Source: Actinophytocola sp963727495
GTDB taxonomy: Bacteria > Actinomycetota > Actinomycetes > Mycobacteriales > Pseudonocardiaceae
NCBI GenBank assembly: GCA_963727495.1
Contig: CAVSGQ010000006.1
Span: forward strand, 682,001-746,000
Direction: 5' to 3'
Length of the DNA: 64,000 nt
Shown here: piece after piece, positions 1-9,529 of the stretch
Layout of the letters: every line of letters begins with the position of its first letter
Position numbering within the stretch: position 1 is the stretch's first letter
Notes under the pieces: model-generated
What the model was told of the DNA's origin: nothing
What the model saw: the letters and a program-made list of their open reading frames with translations, nothing else
Database searches by the model: none
Program-made: the position numbers and the translations under genes

Positions 1-3000
1 GAACGGCACGTTCAGCATGTACGAGGCGACCTGCTCGACGCGGGTGTTGAGGCCCTGCCCCATCTCCACGCCCCCCTGGTGGATCACCACGCTGCCGTCA
101 CCCGAGTACACCGCGACGTAGGCGACGGCCTGCTCGAGCTGGGTGAGGTTGTAGCCGGAGCCGTACTTCACCGGCATCATCGCGATGCCACGTTTGCGCC
201 ACCGGTTGGCCTTGTTGAACGCGGCCACCTCGGCCTTGCGCTCGTCGTAGCGGCACACCTCGCGCAGGTAGGCCCAGACCTCGCGCATGTAGCAGTACGT
301 CAGCGCCTGCCCGAACGGAGTCACGTCACCGCGGCGGTACAGGTTGTTCTCGCGAACGTCCACCGGGTCGAGACCCGCGACGAAAGCGGCGTCGTCGATC
401 GCGTTCTCCGTGATCAGCTTGCCCTGGATGTCACCGAACGCACGGAACGCCGTGCTGGGCGCCTTGTTCGTGCGGCAGACGTCGATCTGGTTGCGGAAGT
501 TGGCGACCCGGTAGGCGTTGTCGGCGCGCAGCTGCAGGCAGTTGGTGACGATGAACGAGCAGTCGTAGAAGGCGCCGCCGTCCGCCCACATCGCGGTGTC
601 CATGCCGTGCAGAACACCGGTTTCCGGGTCGATGGCGACCTGGTACGCGCCGTACACCGCGTGCCGCTTGCCGATCATGCCGGTGTCCGCGTCGCGGGAG
701 ACCGCCAGTCGCACCGGCCGGTCGACGGCGTTCGCGGCGACGAGGGCGGGGCCGACGACGAACCTGGTCTGCTCGGTCTTGCCGCCGTACCCGCCGCCGA
801 CCTGCGGCACGTCGACCTCGACCCGGTGATACTCGACGCCCAGCGCCATCGCGGAGGTCTGGTGCATCTCCATGGGGCTCTGGGTGGACGGGATCACTCG
901 CCAGCGGTCGCCGTCCATCGACTCGACGACGCACGCCTGGGTCTCCATGTAGAAGTGCGCCTGGCCGCCGGTGCTCTGGGCGTTCGCGACGACGAGGCAT
1001 TCGACGCCGTCGATGTTCTCGCGCTTGACCGCCGGGGTCCGGTCGAACGGGTCGCGGTCACCGGCCCAGGACAGGTCGGAGTCGGGCCGGGTGATCCGCC
1101 AGATGTGCGAGTTGAAGCTCGCGGTCGACGGGTAGTCGGGGAAGATGCTGCCCTTCCGGTACGCCTGCTCGATGGTCAGCACCGGACGGCGCCACTCCCG
1201 CGGCCACTCGGACACCTCGGTGTAGCCGACGCAGAGCTCGCCGATGTACGCGGCGAGGTCGTCGGCCCGCTGCTCGGTGTCGGCCACGACGAGCGCGATG
1301 GACTGCCCCACGTAGCTGACCATGCGCTCGGCGAACAGCGGCTGGTCGCCGCCCATGCCCTGCATGTTGATGCCGTGGTCGGGCAGCTGCTCGTGACCGA
1401 CCAGTGCGACGAACCCCGGCCGGTGTGCCGTCAGGTACTCGGCGAGCGTGGCCCGGTCGACCGGGTTGTCGCTGTCCGGCAGCCGGAAGTGGAAGTTGGC
1501 GAGGGCGGCCCGGCTCTGCACGAACGCGGCGTTGACCGTGCGGGCGGGCACCGGCGTCTCGTGGGTGTAGGTGACCTTGCCGGTGGCCTGGTAGAAGGCC
1601 ATCAGCTTGATGTAGGGCTGGGAGACCGGGGCCTTCCAGTCCTGGACGGCGTAGGTCTGCTTGCCGGTGGACAGCGGCCACCGGCCCCACGTGCTCACGC
1701 CGGCGGACTTGTCGGCCTCCGGCACCGTCTCCGGCGCGACGGTGAGCAGCGCGTTGACGATCGACTTGTACAGGAACGAGACCGCCAGCTCGACCCGGTA
1801 CTCGTCGGTGATGCCCTCCCACGGCACCGTGGCCATGCGGTCGTGCCAGCGCGCCAGCTCGGCCATCACCTCCCCGCGCAGGGTCGCCGCGAGCCGGGGG
1901 AACTCGGCGAGCGACAGCGGCCTGCTCTCCAGCAGCGCCGAGGTCTCCGCCGCGCGCCACGGGTACGGCGCGATGCCGCCGTAGACCAGGTTGGCCGTGT
2001 TGACCGCGAGGTCATCGACGCGCAGCAGAGACGTGCCGTTGACGAGGGAGTGCGCGTTGACATCCCGCAGGGCCACCTTCTGCGCGAACACGATCGTGGT
2101 CGGCGGTTTCGGCAGCGGCAGGGTGTAGCCCAGGATGACCAGGCCCTTGAGGCGTGTCGGCTGGTCGCGCACGGCCGTGATCAGCTCGGCGGCGCCGAGC
2201 GTGCGGGGCTCGGCCTCCTCGGTCGCCCACCACACCCGCATCCGGGCGCCGAGCGCGACGATGACGGTGAACAGGTCGGAGGGGAACGGCTCGCCGCGGT
2301 GGATGTGCTCGAGCACCAGCATGGTGTTGCCCGCGAGCGTCGCCGCGTTGCGGACGATGGTGCCCGCGGTCCGGCGGGCCATCAGCAGGAGGGCGCCCTC
2401 GGCACTGTTCTCGTCGAAACGCCGGCTGTCCCGCAGCTTGTCGAGCAGGTCGACCAGCCGGCCGTAGGTGGTGGCGGCGCCGAGCTCGAGCGCGTCGGGC
2501 GTCACGGTGGTGCCGTAGAGCTCCGGCACCAGCTGGATGTCGATCAGGACGTCCGCGGCACGCACCTCGTCCGGATACACGCCGTAGGAGGTGTTGCCGT
2601 TGACCATTCGGGCGCGCTTGTCCGCGAACTCACGCAGCAGGGCGCCGAGCTCCTCCAGCGAGGCCGGCCGCACCCACACCCTGTCACCGGCCGCGAAACG
2701 GTAGGGCCGCGGCGGCGCCTCCGGTGGCAGCGCGATCTTCGGCCGCGCGGCAGGCACCATCGCGGAGAGAGCCTCCTCGGTGAGGCAGGGCATCCGGTTG
2801 GCCTCGTCGGCCGGTGTCCAGTCGCGGGCGAAGGTCTCCATGCCGGTGAGGATCGGCCGGTACCCGGTGCAGCGGCACAGGTTGCCGTCGAACACGTCCT
2901 CGACCTGACGCTTCGTCGGCTTCGGTTCCTTGCCGAGCAGCGCACTCATGTTCATCACGAAGCCGGGAGTGCAGTACCCGCACTGAGTGCCGTTGTTGAC

Positions 3001-3498
3001 CGCCAGCCGGTGCGCGACCGGGTTCATGCCCGAGAGCACGGCGGCGGGCGCGTCATCGCCGGAGTCGAGCATCCGCGCCGTGGCGGTCTGCGCCTCGCCG
3101 CGGGCCTGGCTGGCTGCCTTGGCCGCGTCCGCTTCACGGCTGGTGACGTAGGTGGCCGGCGCGGCGGCGCGTGAGTAGGCGAGCTGGTGGGTGAGGTGCG
3201 CGGGCGCGGGCCGGACGGTCTCGCCGGTCCCCTCGATCGTGGTGACCGACAGGCCGTCCAGCGCACACACCGGGCGCAGGCAGGAGTTGATCGAGCTGTG
3301 CGTGGCCTCCCCGGTGACGGGGTCCCGTCTGGAGAGGATCACCGTGCAGGCGCCGCAACCACCTTGGCCGCACCCCTTCTTCGCGCCGGTCAGCCCCACC
3401 TCGGGCGACCGGAGGTAGTCGATGAGCAACAGGTCGGGAGACGGGTTCTCGAGGGTGACCCGTTCGCCGTTCAGAGAGAAGGAGATCGTGTCAGTCAC
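1..3498 (-). CDS. Fused xanthine dehydrogenase/aldehyde oxidase-like protein (3' end outside window)
   Basis: The visible 1166 residues start at a GTG and run off the window. The order is 2Fe-2S, FAD, then molybdopterin domain in one chain, as in eukaryotic-type xanthine dehydrogenases rather than the usual split bacterial XdhABC. Iron-sulfur motifs: GCGQGGCGACTV near residue 40, CGYCTPGF, then LCRCTGYRPI. The FAD domain has GTIVRNAATLAGN. The molybdenum domain has VGGGYGGKTEQ and, near the visible end, GGVEMGQG. Family members hydroxylate purines or aldehydes with NAD+ or O2 as acceptor; the substrate here cannot be read. The loop usually written FRGFGGPQG is FRAFGDIQG, closer to aldehyde-oxidase variants. 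No partner gene is seen upstream. Family is confident, substrate is not. Confidence 0.9.
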   Translation of the reverse strand, partial: MTDTISFSLNGERVTLENPSPDLLLIDYLRSPEVGLTGAKKGCGQGGCGACTVILSRRDPVTGEATHSSINSCLRPVCALDGLSVTTIEGTGETVRPAPAHLTHQLAYSRAAAPATYVTSREADAAKAASQARGEAQTATARMLDSGDDAPAAVLSGMNPVAHRLAVNNGTQCGYCTPGFVMNMSALLGKEPKPTKRQVEDVFDGNLCRCTGYRPILTGMETFARDWTPADEANRMPCLTEEALSAMVPAARPKIALPPEAPPRPYRFAAGDRVWVRPASLEELGALLREFADKRARMVNGNTSYGVYPDEVRAADVLIDIQLVPELYGTTVTPDALELGAATTYGRLVDLLDKLRDSRRFDENSAEGALLLMARRTAGTIVRNAATLAGNTMLVLEHIHRGEPFPSDLFTVIVALGARMRVWWATEEAEPRTLGAAELITAVRDQPTRLKGLVILGYTLPLPKPPTTIVFAQKVALRDVNAHSLVNGTSLLRVDDLAVNTANLVYGGIAPYPWRAAETSALLESRPLSLAEFPRLAATLRGEVMAELARWHDRMATVPWEGITDEYRVELAVSFLYKSIVNALLTVAPETVPEADKSAGVSTWGRWPLSTGKQTYAVQDWKAPVSQPYIKLMAFYQATGKVTYTHETPVPARTVNAAFVQSRAALANFHFRLPDSDNPVDRATLAEYLTAHRPGFVALVGHEQLPDHGINMQGMGGDQPLFAERMVSYVGQSIALVVADTEQRADDLAAYIGELCVGYTEVSEWPREWRRPVLTIEQAYRKGSIFPDYPSTASFNSHIWRITRPDSDLSWAGDRDPFDRTPAVKRENIDGVECLVVANAQSTGGQAHFYMETQACVVESMDGDRWRVIPSTQSPMEMHQTSAMALGVEYHRVEVDVPQVGGGYGGKTEQTRFVVGPALVAANAVDRPVRLAVSRDADTGMIGKRHAVYGAYQVAIDPETGVLHGMDTAMWADGGAFYDCSFIVTNCLQLRADNAYRVANFRNQIDVCRTNKAPSTAFRAFGDIQGKLITENAIDDAAFVAGLDPVDVRENNLYRRGDVTPFGQALTYCYMREVWAYLREVCRYDERKAEVAAFNKANRWRKRGIAMMPVKYGSGYNLTQLEQAVAYVAVYSGDGSVVIHQGGVEMGQGLNTRVEQVASYMLNVPF

Positions 3499-4231
3499 AG
3501 GACCCAAGCTAATTCGGTATGGCCTTTTGTCTACGCCCCCCGCCGAGCCCGAAAACCATGGCCACGCCGCGTGAACACGCGATCAGCCAACCATCTCGCC
3601 AAGCCATACCCGATCAAGTAAACGGCCACAAGAAATCCCCGAAATCGAACACTTCCGGTTGACAACATGACCTCACGCCACGCCGAGGACTGAACTCGAA
3701 CGTGCGGGTTCGATGCTCTGTCTTGCCACTATCACCCCGGCGGGGAGACCGCGTAGTCAGACAACCCGGCGGCCCCGTCGCCGGCACCGCCGACCTGAGC
3801 AACGGACCCCGCCGCAACGCAGGCGGCGGGTCGACGTTTGGTCGCACGGGTCATGAAGGGGTGTCGTCGGTATCACCATTCTCGCCAGAATCTGTTTTGG
3901 AATCCGTCTCGGATTTCAGTCGTTCGCTGTGTGCCCGGTCGAGCAATCACGCCGACCGACGCGATCACGGCGCTGGTGGCGGAGAAACGCGCCGTGGGCT
4001 GGCAGCCGCGGCGGCGCGCAGTCACTGCGGCGACCCAGCAGGCCCTGGCCGTGTCGGTCCGGGAGTTGGCCCGTTGGCTGGGCCGCCGCGGCGTGCCGGC
4101 GATCACGCTGCTCCCGAGCCCAGCACTGTCGGCGCCCGGTGGCCCGACCCGACAGGCGCGGCGGTCACTGAAACCGCGGCGCACGCCGGGTCCGACCGGT
4201 GTTTCAGCAGCGAGGCCGGCGATCGCACCGG
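3499..4231. other. Gene-poor interval with a possible coding remnant
   Basis: No complete gene is recognised here. On the plus strand, about 3946-4180 has strong third-position GC and reads as a plausible helical peptide (contains VRELARWLGRRGVPAITLL). It has no convincing start or ribosome site and its continuation is poor, so it looks like a gene remnant of unknown family. The region must also hold the promoter of the dehydrogenase, which reads leftward. Confidence 0.3.
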
Positions 4232-5971
4232 TCAGTTTCCTGACGAGTCAGGGATCTTCGCGCTCCAGACGAGTTGTGTTCCGCCGTCGGACGGGGTGAG
4301 GTTGTCCAGGGTACCGGCCCGGGTTTCGGCGCGGCGGCGGAAAGCAGCCTCGGCCTCGACGCGGGCAGTCGTCGCGACGTTCGTTCCGTTGTCGAAGATC
4401 GCGACGGTGATCAGGTCTCTGCCCACATCGACACGTAGCTCCACGCGGCTGGCGTGTGCGAATGCCGCGATGCCGGCGAGCGCCTCCCGGACAACGGTGA
4501 CGGTGTTGTCGGCGAGTGTGTTGGGGACGGCGCAGTTGGGTTGCCCGGTGAACGTGGTCGCCACGTCGCAGCCGAGCGCGGGGACCTGGCCGTCGGCTGC
4601 GGCGAGGATCCGGTGTTGCAGCTCTACGGCCGTGTTCGGGTCCCGGGCGGTGTCGATGTCGAAGATCGTGGTGCGGATCCGGTTGATCGTCGCGTCGATG
4701 TCGGCTACGTAGTTGTTGATTCGCTTGCGAGATGCCGGCGGTGCCGTGATCGCGGCAAGACTCTGGAGACCGATGCCGACCGCGACGAGTTTCTGGATCA
4801 CGTGACGGTTCAGGTCGACACCGATGCGGTCCCGGTCGTCGACGATGCGCCGTCGCTGCCGATCCGTGCGGGCACGGTCAAGCTCGATCGCCGCACCGGC
4901 ATGGCCGGCGAACCCGACGAGGTGGTCCATGTCCGTGTCCGTCAGCGGTCGCCGGCCGGCCAGCCGACCCACGGTCAGTGCTCCCATGGCCTCGTTCCCG
5001 GTCAGCAGCGGGACCATGACGACAGAACCGATCGGGACCGGCGAGTCGACGCCATGAGCGTCCCGATAGTCGGTGGTCAGGACGGGCTCCTTCGACCGGG
5101 CAACCTGCCCGGCCATGCTCGACTCCCTGTCCACGACCAGCCCGAGCACCTGCTCGGTCAGCACCCCGCTCGCGGCCTTGACCTGCAGCTGCCCGGACTC
5201 GACGAACAGTGCCAGGGTCGCGAAGTCCGCCGACGCGGTCTGCTGGGCCGACCGCAGGACCACGTCGAGGGGATCCTCGTCCTGCCCGGCCAGCAGCTGC
5301 CGGGTCACGGCGGTCGACGCGGCCGACCACCGCTGGCGCTGCTCGGACTCCTGATACAGGCGAGCGTTGTCGATGGCCACACCGGCGGTCACGGCCAGCG
5401 CGTCCGCGAGCTGCTCGTCCTCGTCGCTGAACTGTCCGTTCGCACTGTCGGTGAGGTAGAGATTGCCGAAGATCCGGTTCCGGACGCGGATCGGCACGCC
5501 GAGGAAGCTCTCCATCGCCGGATGATGGGCGGGGAACCCGGCGGCTGCCGGATGCGTGGCCAGATCGGCCAGCCGCATCGGGGTGGGATGACGTGTCAGC
5601 AGGCCGAGGATCCCCCGGCCGTGCGGCTGTTCCCCAATCCGCTCGACCGACGCCTCATCCATACCGACGTGAACGAACTGGTCCAGGAGACCGTCCGCAC
5701 CGATCACCCCCAGGGCGGCATAGCGCGCCTCGACCAGGTCCCGCGCCGCGGTCACGATGTGCTGCAGTACCGCCTTCAGGCTCAGTTCGCTCGCCACCAC
5801 CGCGTGCGCGTGCAGCAGGTCTCGCAACCGCCCCTGAGTGGTGAGTACGTCCTGCGCCCGCGCCGAGACATCGCCGAGGAGCTTCTCCAGCTCCATTCGA
5901 GGCAGATCGGCGAACGGCAACTGGCCCGGCGGCCGGTTGCCCGGTGAGTGGGAGTCGAAGTGGTCGGACAC
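4232..5971 (-). CDS. Dual-GAF sensor with degenerate histidine-kinase domain (DevS/DosS-like)
   Basis: Protein of 579 residues. The GTG at 5971 is chosen because family members begin just before the LPFADLPR motif; an upstream ATG at 6118 would add a low-quality extension. Two GAF domains lie at about 50-200 and 210-360, followed by a HisKA_3-like helix and an ATPase-like domain. In active relatives the phosphoacceptor lies in DLHDxVIQ; here the sequence is DLNRHVIQKL, so Asn388 replaces His. The N-box Asn is also gone (REALAGIAAFA) and the G1 box reads DNGTN instead of DxGxG. I infer a pseudokinase or ligand-sensing scaffold. No response regulator gene is adjacent. Confidence 0.82.
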   Translation of the reverse strand: MSDHFDSHSPGNRPPGQLPFADLPRMELEKLLGDVSARAQDVLTTQGRLRDLLHAHAVVASELSLKAVLQHIVTAARDLVEARYAALGVIGADGLLDQFVHVGMDEASVERIGEQPHGRGILGLLTRHPTPMRLADLATHPAAAGFPAHHPAMESFLGVPIRVRNRIFGNLYLTDSANGQFSDEDEQLADALAVTAGVAIDNARLYQESEQRQRWSAASTAVTRQLLAGQDEDPLDVVLRSAQQTASADFATLALFVESGQLQVKAASGVLTEQVLGLVVDRESSMAGQVARSKEPVLTTDYRDAHGVDSPVPIGSVVMVPLLTGNEAMGALTVGRLAGRRPLTDTDMDHLVGFAGHAGAAIELDRARTDRQRRRIVDDRDRIGVDLNRHVIQKLVAVGIGLQSLAAITAPPASRKRINNYVADIDATINRIRTTIFDIDTARDPNTAVELQHRILAAADGQVPALGCDVATTFTGQPNCAVPNTLADNTVTVVREALAGIAAFAHASRVELRVDVGRDLITVAIFDNGTNVATTARVEAEAAFRRRAETRAGTLDNLTPSDGGTQLVWSAKIPDSSGN

Positions 5972-6261
5972 AGCCTCACGTCCCGTCAGCCAACTGACGC
6001 GGCAGGCGGGGTCCGGGCCAACAACAATGAACAAGACCCAGCCGGTGGTTACCGGCTGAACATCCGAATCTACTCCCCCACACACCCGACCGAAACCCCG
6101 CGCGACGGACGCTGACATCGGCGCGGTTTTCGCCGGACTCCTACCTGCGGGCGACCGCCGCGGTGGTGCTCTCGCATGCGGTCGGCATCGGCATCGGTTT
6201 GGCGATCACCGCCGTCCCCGACTCTCACCGTGCACCCTCGCAGGCGGAGTGCCGGCAAATG

Positions 6262-6299
6262 ACCGTGACTCGCGGTCGGCGCCGACCGCGAGTCACGGT
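6262..6299. terminator. 38-bp perfect palindrome, likely terminator of the Hsp20 gene
   Basis: Two 19-bp arms with no loop form an exact palindrome 15 bp beyond the hsp20 stop codon. On the minus strand it is followed by a short T-rich stretch. The position fits a strong intrinsic terminator that would also block transcription from the other side; perfect symmetry also allows a cruciform or a dimeric protein site. Confidence 0.65.
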
Positions 6300-6314
6300 T
6301 CTCAACTGGTGGTG

Positions 6315-6818
6315 CTAGCGCGGTACGTCGTTGGTCGCGGGGATCTGCGGCCGGACGGCGTGCACCTCGATGCGCTTGGGTTTGGCTTCCTCGGCCTTGG
6401 GCACCAGCACACGCAGCACGCCGTCTTCGAACGACGCGTCGATGGCCTCAGCCGTCACATGCCGGGGCAACGTGATCGAGCGACGGAACGATCCGTAGCG
6501 GCGCTCGACCAGGTGGGTCTGTTCGTCCACCGACTCCGAGGCCAAGACCCGCTCGCCCTGGATGGTGAGCAGACCGTCCTGGTAGGCGATCTCCAGGTCG
6601 TCGAGCTTCACTCCAGGGAGCTCGACCGCGATGATGTAGGCGTCCTTGCGCTCGGAGATGTCGACCGCCGGTGTCCACGCAGCGCCGGTAACACCAGAAC
6701 TCGGCTGCGCGAACTGCTGCCCGCGGGCCTGCACCAGCAATCTGGTCAGGTATTGGTCCGCCTGGTCCTGTGCGGCGCGCAGATCATGAAAAGCATCCCA
6801 GCGCGTCATGACTTCCAT
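6315..6818 (-). CDS. Small heat-shock protein, Hsp20/alpha-crystallin family
   Basis: 167 residues, usual for bacterial Hsp20. The alpha-crystallin domain covers about 48-145, beginning WTPAVDISE and ending with the conserved DGVLRVLVPK, which carries the G-V-L motif. The first 45 residues form an amphipathic helix-rich arm used for oligomerisation. Family function is ATP-independent holding of unfolded proteins in the cytoplasm. The start has a GGGAAG-type ribosome site. It is divergent from a TetR regulator with a palindromic operator between them, so it is probably under TetR control rather than, or besides, classical heat-shock control. Confidence 0.93.
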   Translation of the reverse strand: MEVMTRWDAFHDLRAAQDQADQYLTRLLVQARGQQFAQPSSGVTGAAWTPAVDISERKDAYIIAVELPGVKLDDLEIAYQDGLLTIQGERVLASESVDEQTHLVERRYGSFRRSITLPRHVTAEAIDASFEDGVLRVLVPKAEEAKPKRIEVHAVRPQIPATNDVPR

Positions 6819-6917
6819 TACAAACTTCCCTTGCTCATTTCATCTGGTCGACTCGGTATGAATGTTCCAAACTGGAGAAACACTGTTCACTTGTCGAGTA
6901 ACCACGCTCACTGTATC

Positions 6918-6932
6918 GTGAACACCGTTCAC
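6918..6932. promoter_or_regulatory. Palindromic operator candidate between hsp20 and tetR
   Basis: GTGAACACCGTTCAC: perfect 6-bp arms around a 3-bp centre. Further GTTCAC or GTTCAA half-sites occur at about 6880-6945, in an AT-richer stretch. This is the layout expected of a TetR-family autoregulatory site controlling both divergent genes. Confidence 0.65.
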
Positions 6933-6968
6933 TGTCAATGTTCAACGTGTGTTTGATGGGAGGGGCCG

Positions 6969-7676
6969 GTGGATGGCGACGACGACTCGACGCTGTGGTT
7001 CAGTCCCCCGGAGGCAACCCAACAGCGCAGACAGACGCTTACCCGGCAGCGCGTCGTGGCCGAGGCGCTCACGCTGATCGCCCAGGACGGTGTCCCGGCG
7101 CTGACCATGCGTGCCCTCGCCGCCCGCCTCGGAGTGGTGCCCGGCGCGCTGTACCGGCACGTGCCCGGCAAGGAACAACTTCAGGACCTCGTCCTGGACG
7201 GCGTGCTCGCCGAGGTCGACTGCGAGGTCGACAGGGCATTGCCCTGGGCCGACCAGATCACCGTGCTGGCGCGTCGGCTCCGGGCCGTGCTGGTGGGCCA
7301 CCCCGGGGTCGCCTACCTGCTGGCCACCCGCGACCCCCTCGGGCCGCACTCCCTCGCCCTGGCCGAAGCCTTCCTGCGACCGCTGCACGCCGCCGGTCTC
7401 CCTCACGACCAGGCAGGCAAGGCATTCTTCCTCGTCGTCGGGTACACGTTGGGGTTCGAGATCGGCAACACCAACACCTCGGCGAACCAGCAGCGCGTCC
7501 AAGACCCGGCGAGACGGCACCGACTTCACCAGTTCCTCCGGTCACTGCCCGGCGACCGCTTTCCCACCTTGGTCACGCTCGGCCACCAGATCTGGCTCGA
7601 CAACCGTGACGAACGATTCACGACCGGCCTCGACGTGCTCGTGGAGGGGCTGAAACAACGAACAAACCCGCAATGA
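6969..7676 (+). CDS. TetR-family transcriptional regulator
   Basis: 235 residues from a GTG preceded by a GGGAGGGG ribosome site. An N-terminal helix-turn-helix at about 25-70 contains ALTLIAQDGVPALTMRALAARLGV and then ALYRHVPGKEQL (typical TetR HTH and helix 4). The C-terminal half resembles the TetR_C effector domain of tetracycline-repressor-like proteins. It is divergent from hsp20 with the GTGAAC palindrome in between, suggesting it represses itself and hsp20 until an unknown ligand binds. Confidence 0.9.
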   Translation: MDGDDDSTLWFSPPEATQQRRQTLTRQRVVAEALTLIAQDGVPALTMRALAARLGVVPGALYRHVPGKEQLQDLVLDGVLAEVDCEVDRALPWADQITVLARRLRAVLVGHPGVAYLLATRDPLGPHSLALAEAFLRPLHAAGLPHDQAGKAFFLVVGYTLGFEIGNTNTSANQQRVQDPARRHRLHQFLRSLPGDRFPTLVTLGHQIWLDNRDERFTTGLDVLVEGLKQRTNPQ

Positions 7677-7682
7677 ACGGGG

Positions 7683-8753
7683 TCAGAGCCAGCCGCGGCG
7701 TTTGAAGATCACGTACAGGCCGACGCAGACCGCCGCCATGAGCAGCAGCGCGAACGGGTAACCCGCCGGCCAGCCCAGTTCGGGCATGTGCCGGAAGTTC
7801 ATGCCGTATACGGTGCCGATCAGGGTCGGGGCGAACAGGATCGCCGCCCATGAGGAGATCCTCTTGATCTGCTCGTTCTGCGCGTTGCTGGCCTCGGCCA
7901 GCCGCCGCATCTCCTCGTTCTGCGCCTGGGTGACCAGGGTGGTGTTGACAGCGAGGATGTCGGCGAGCGAGCCGCGGAAGCTCTCGGCCTGCTCGACCAC
8001 GAGGGCGGCGTGGTCGGCGACGTCCCGCAGGTGACGTCGTAGTTCCTCGTCAACGTCGTGCTCGGTGAACCCGGCGGACAGGCTGTCGAGCATCGCGACG
8101 AGCGGGCGGGTGGCGCGCTGGAACTCGACCACCTCGCGGGACAGCGCATAGATTCGCCGCGAAGCGTTCGGATCGCGGCCGAACACGTCGGTCTCGATCT
8201 CCTCGATGTCGTTGTGCAGACCGGCCACCACGGGTGCGTAGCCGTCCACCACCGCGTCCAGCACCGCGTACAGCACCGCCTCCGGGCCCAGCCGCAGCAG
8301 GTCGGGTTCCTCCTCCATCCGGTGCCGCACGGCGGCCAGGTCCGGTGCCTCGCCGTGCCGCACGGTGAGCACGAAGTTCGGCCCGACGAACAGGTGCAGC
8401 TCGCCGAAATCGACCTCCTCGGAGTCGTCGCGGTAGCGGGCCGAGCGCAGCACCACGAACACGGTGTCGCCGTAGCGCTCCAGTTTCGGGCGCTGACGAG
8501 CCGTGACAGCGTCCTCCACCGCGAGGTCGTGCAACCCGAGCTGCCCGGCCGCCGACAACAGCTGCTCCTCGGCCGGCCGGTACAGGCCGATCCAGGCCAT
8601 GCCGGCGGGCCGCTGTTCCAGTTGCTGGAACGTCTCGGCCAGGGAGGCCGGCCACGCAACGGCCCGCCCGGCCTGATAGACGACGTTGTTGATGATGCTG
8701 CTGGTGGCGTCCGAGGGCGGCGGCTGCTGAGAGAGATGCTTCGAGTCGGTCAT
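7683..8753 (-). CDS. corA: CorA-family magnesium/cobalt channel
   Basis: 356 residues. A large cytoplasmic N-terminal domain with long helices leads to two C-terminal membrane helices. The signature YGMNF sits at residues 316-320, at the end of the first membrane segment, followed by a short MPEL-type loop and the second segment; the protein ends in a basic tail. Family function is passive Mg2+ influx as a homopentamer. Its ATG overlaps the stop of the GAF-ANTAR gene (ATGA), so the two are translationally coupled. Tail-to-tail with the TetR gene, only 6 bp apart. Confidence 0.93.
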   Translation of the reverse strand: MTDSKHLSQQPPPSDATSSIINNVVYQAGRAVAWPASLAETFQQLEQRPAGMAWIGLYRPAEEQLLSAAGQLGLHDLAVEDAVTARQRPKLERYGDTVFVVLRSARYRDDSEEVDFGELHLFVGPNFVLTVRHGEAPDLAAVRHRMEEEPDLLRLGPEAVLYAVLDAVVDGYAPVVAGLHNDIEEIETDVFGRDPNASRRIYALSREVVEFQRATRPLVAMLDSLSAGFTEHDVDEELRRHLRDVADHAALVVEQAESFRGSLADILAVNTTLVTQAQNEEMRRLAEASNAQNEQIKRISSWAAILFAPTLIGTVYGMNFRHMPELGWPAGYPFALLLMAAVCVGLYVIFKRRGWL

Positions 8754-9502
8754 GCCCGGGGTGGGTTCGGCCTGGTACGCCGGTCCCTGCGGAGCACCTC
8801 GTCGTCGAGCACGCCCTCGATGATCTGCGCGGAGATGTCGGTGAGGCGGCGGCCGCGGCTGCGGGCGTATTCGCGCATCAGCTGGAACGCCTGGCCCATG
8901 GGCAGGCCGGTGCGCTCGGCGAGCACACCTTTGGCCTGTTCGAGCTGGACGCGGCTGTTGAGCGCGGTCTGCAGCTGGGTGGCGAGCAGTTCTCTGGCGG
9001 CGATGGCGCGTTCCTGAATCAGGCCGACGGTCGCCACGTCGGCCATGGCCTGGCCGATCCCCAGGTCCGCCTCGCTCAGCCGACCCGGTTCGAGCCGGAA
9101 CAGGTTCAACGCGCCGATCGTGTCATCGCGCAGCCGCATCGGGAGCGCGTGAGCCGAGTGGAACCCGAGTTGCCACAGTTGTTCGGTGAACGCAGGCCAC
9201 GACGAACGCATCGCGGTCACGTCGTCCCCGGCCACCGGACGTCCGGACCGGAAGCAGTCCAGGCACGGGCCCTCGTTGTTCTGCAGCTCGTAGAGCTCCA
9301 GCAGCCGGGCCTCCTCGGTCGAGGATGTCATCACATGCAGGCCACCGTGCTGGTCGGCCAGCATGATCCCGGCGGCGTCCGTGTCGAGCAGCTCGCTGCG
9401 GGTGGCCAGCGTGTGCAGGAAGTCGATGACATCGAAATCGGCGACCAAGGTATCGGCCAGGTCCACGAACGTGCTGGCAAGAAGTTGCTCACGGCTCGTC
9501 AT
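8750..9502 (-). CDS. GAF-ANTAR antitermination regulator
   Basis: 250 residues. A GAF sensor domain covers about 20-165 (NNEGPCLDCFRSGRPV is characteristic), followed by an ANTAR domain at about 180-240 (LEQAKGVLAERTGLPMGQAFQLMREYA). ANTAR domains bind paired hexaloop RNA hairpins and prevent transcription termination. It is the upstream gene of an operon with corA. A broken paralogue lies directly upstream. Confidence 0.9.
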   Translation of the reverse strand: MTSREQLLASTFVDLADTLVADFDVIDFLHTLATRSELLDTDAAGIMLADQHGGLHVMTSSTEEARLLELYELQNNEGPCLDCFRSGRPVAGDDVTAMRSSWPAFTEQLWQLGFHSAHALPMRLRDDTIGALNLFRLEPGRLSEADLGIGQAMADVATVGLIQERAIAARELLATQLQTALNSRVQLEQAKGVLAERTGLPMGQAFQLMREYARSRGRRLTDISAQIIEGVLDDEVLRRDRRTRPNPPRA

Positions 9503-9529
9503 GAGCCCACTACCTCTACTGGTCGGGTA

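Noticed and set aside
79..3174. Long plus-strand open frame opposite the dehydrogenase
   Set aside because: It is the antisense of the dehydrogenase in codon register, a common result of high GC; it has no domain or ribosome site.
3510..3613. Distant inverted repeat TCGGTATGGC / GCCATACCCGA
   Set aside because: Short, imperfect and about 80 bp apart; it can occur by chance.
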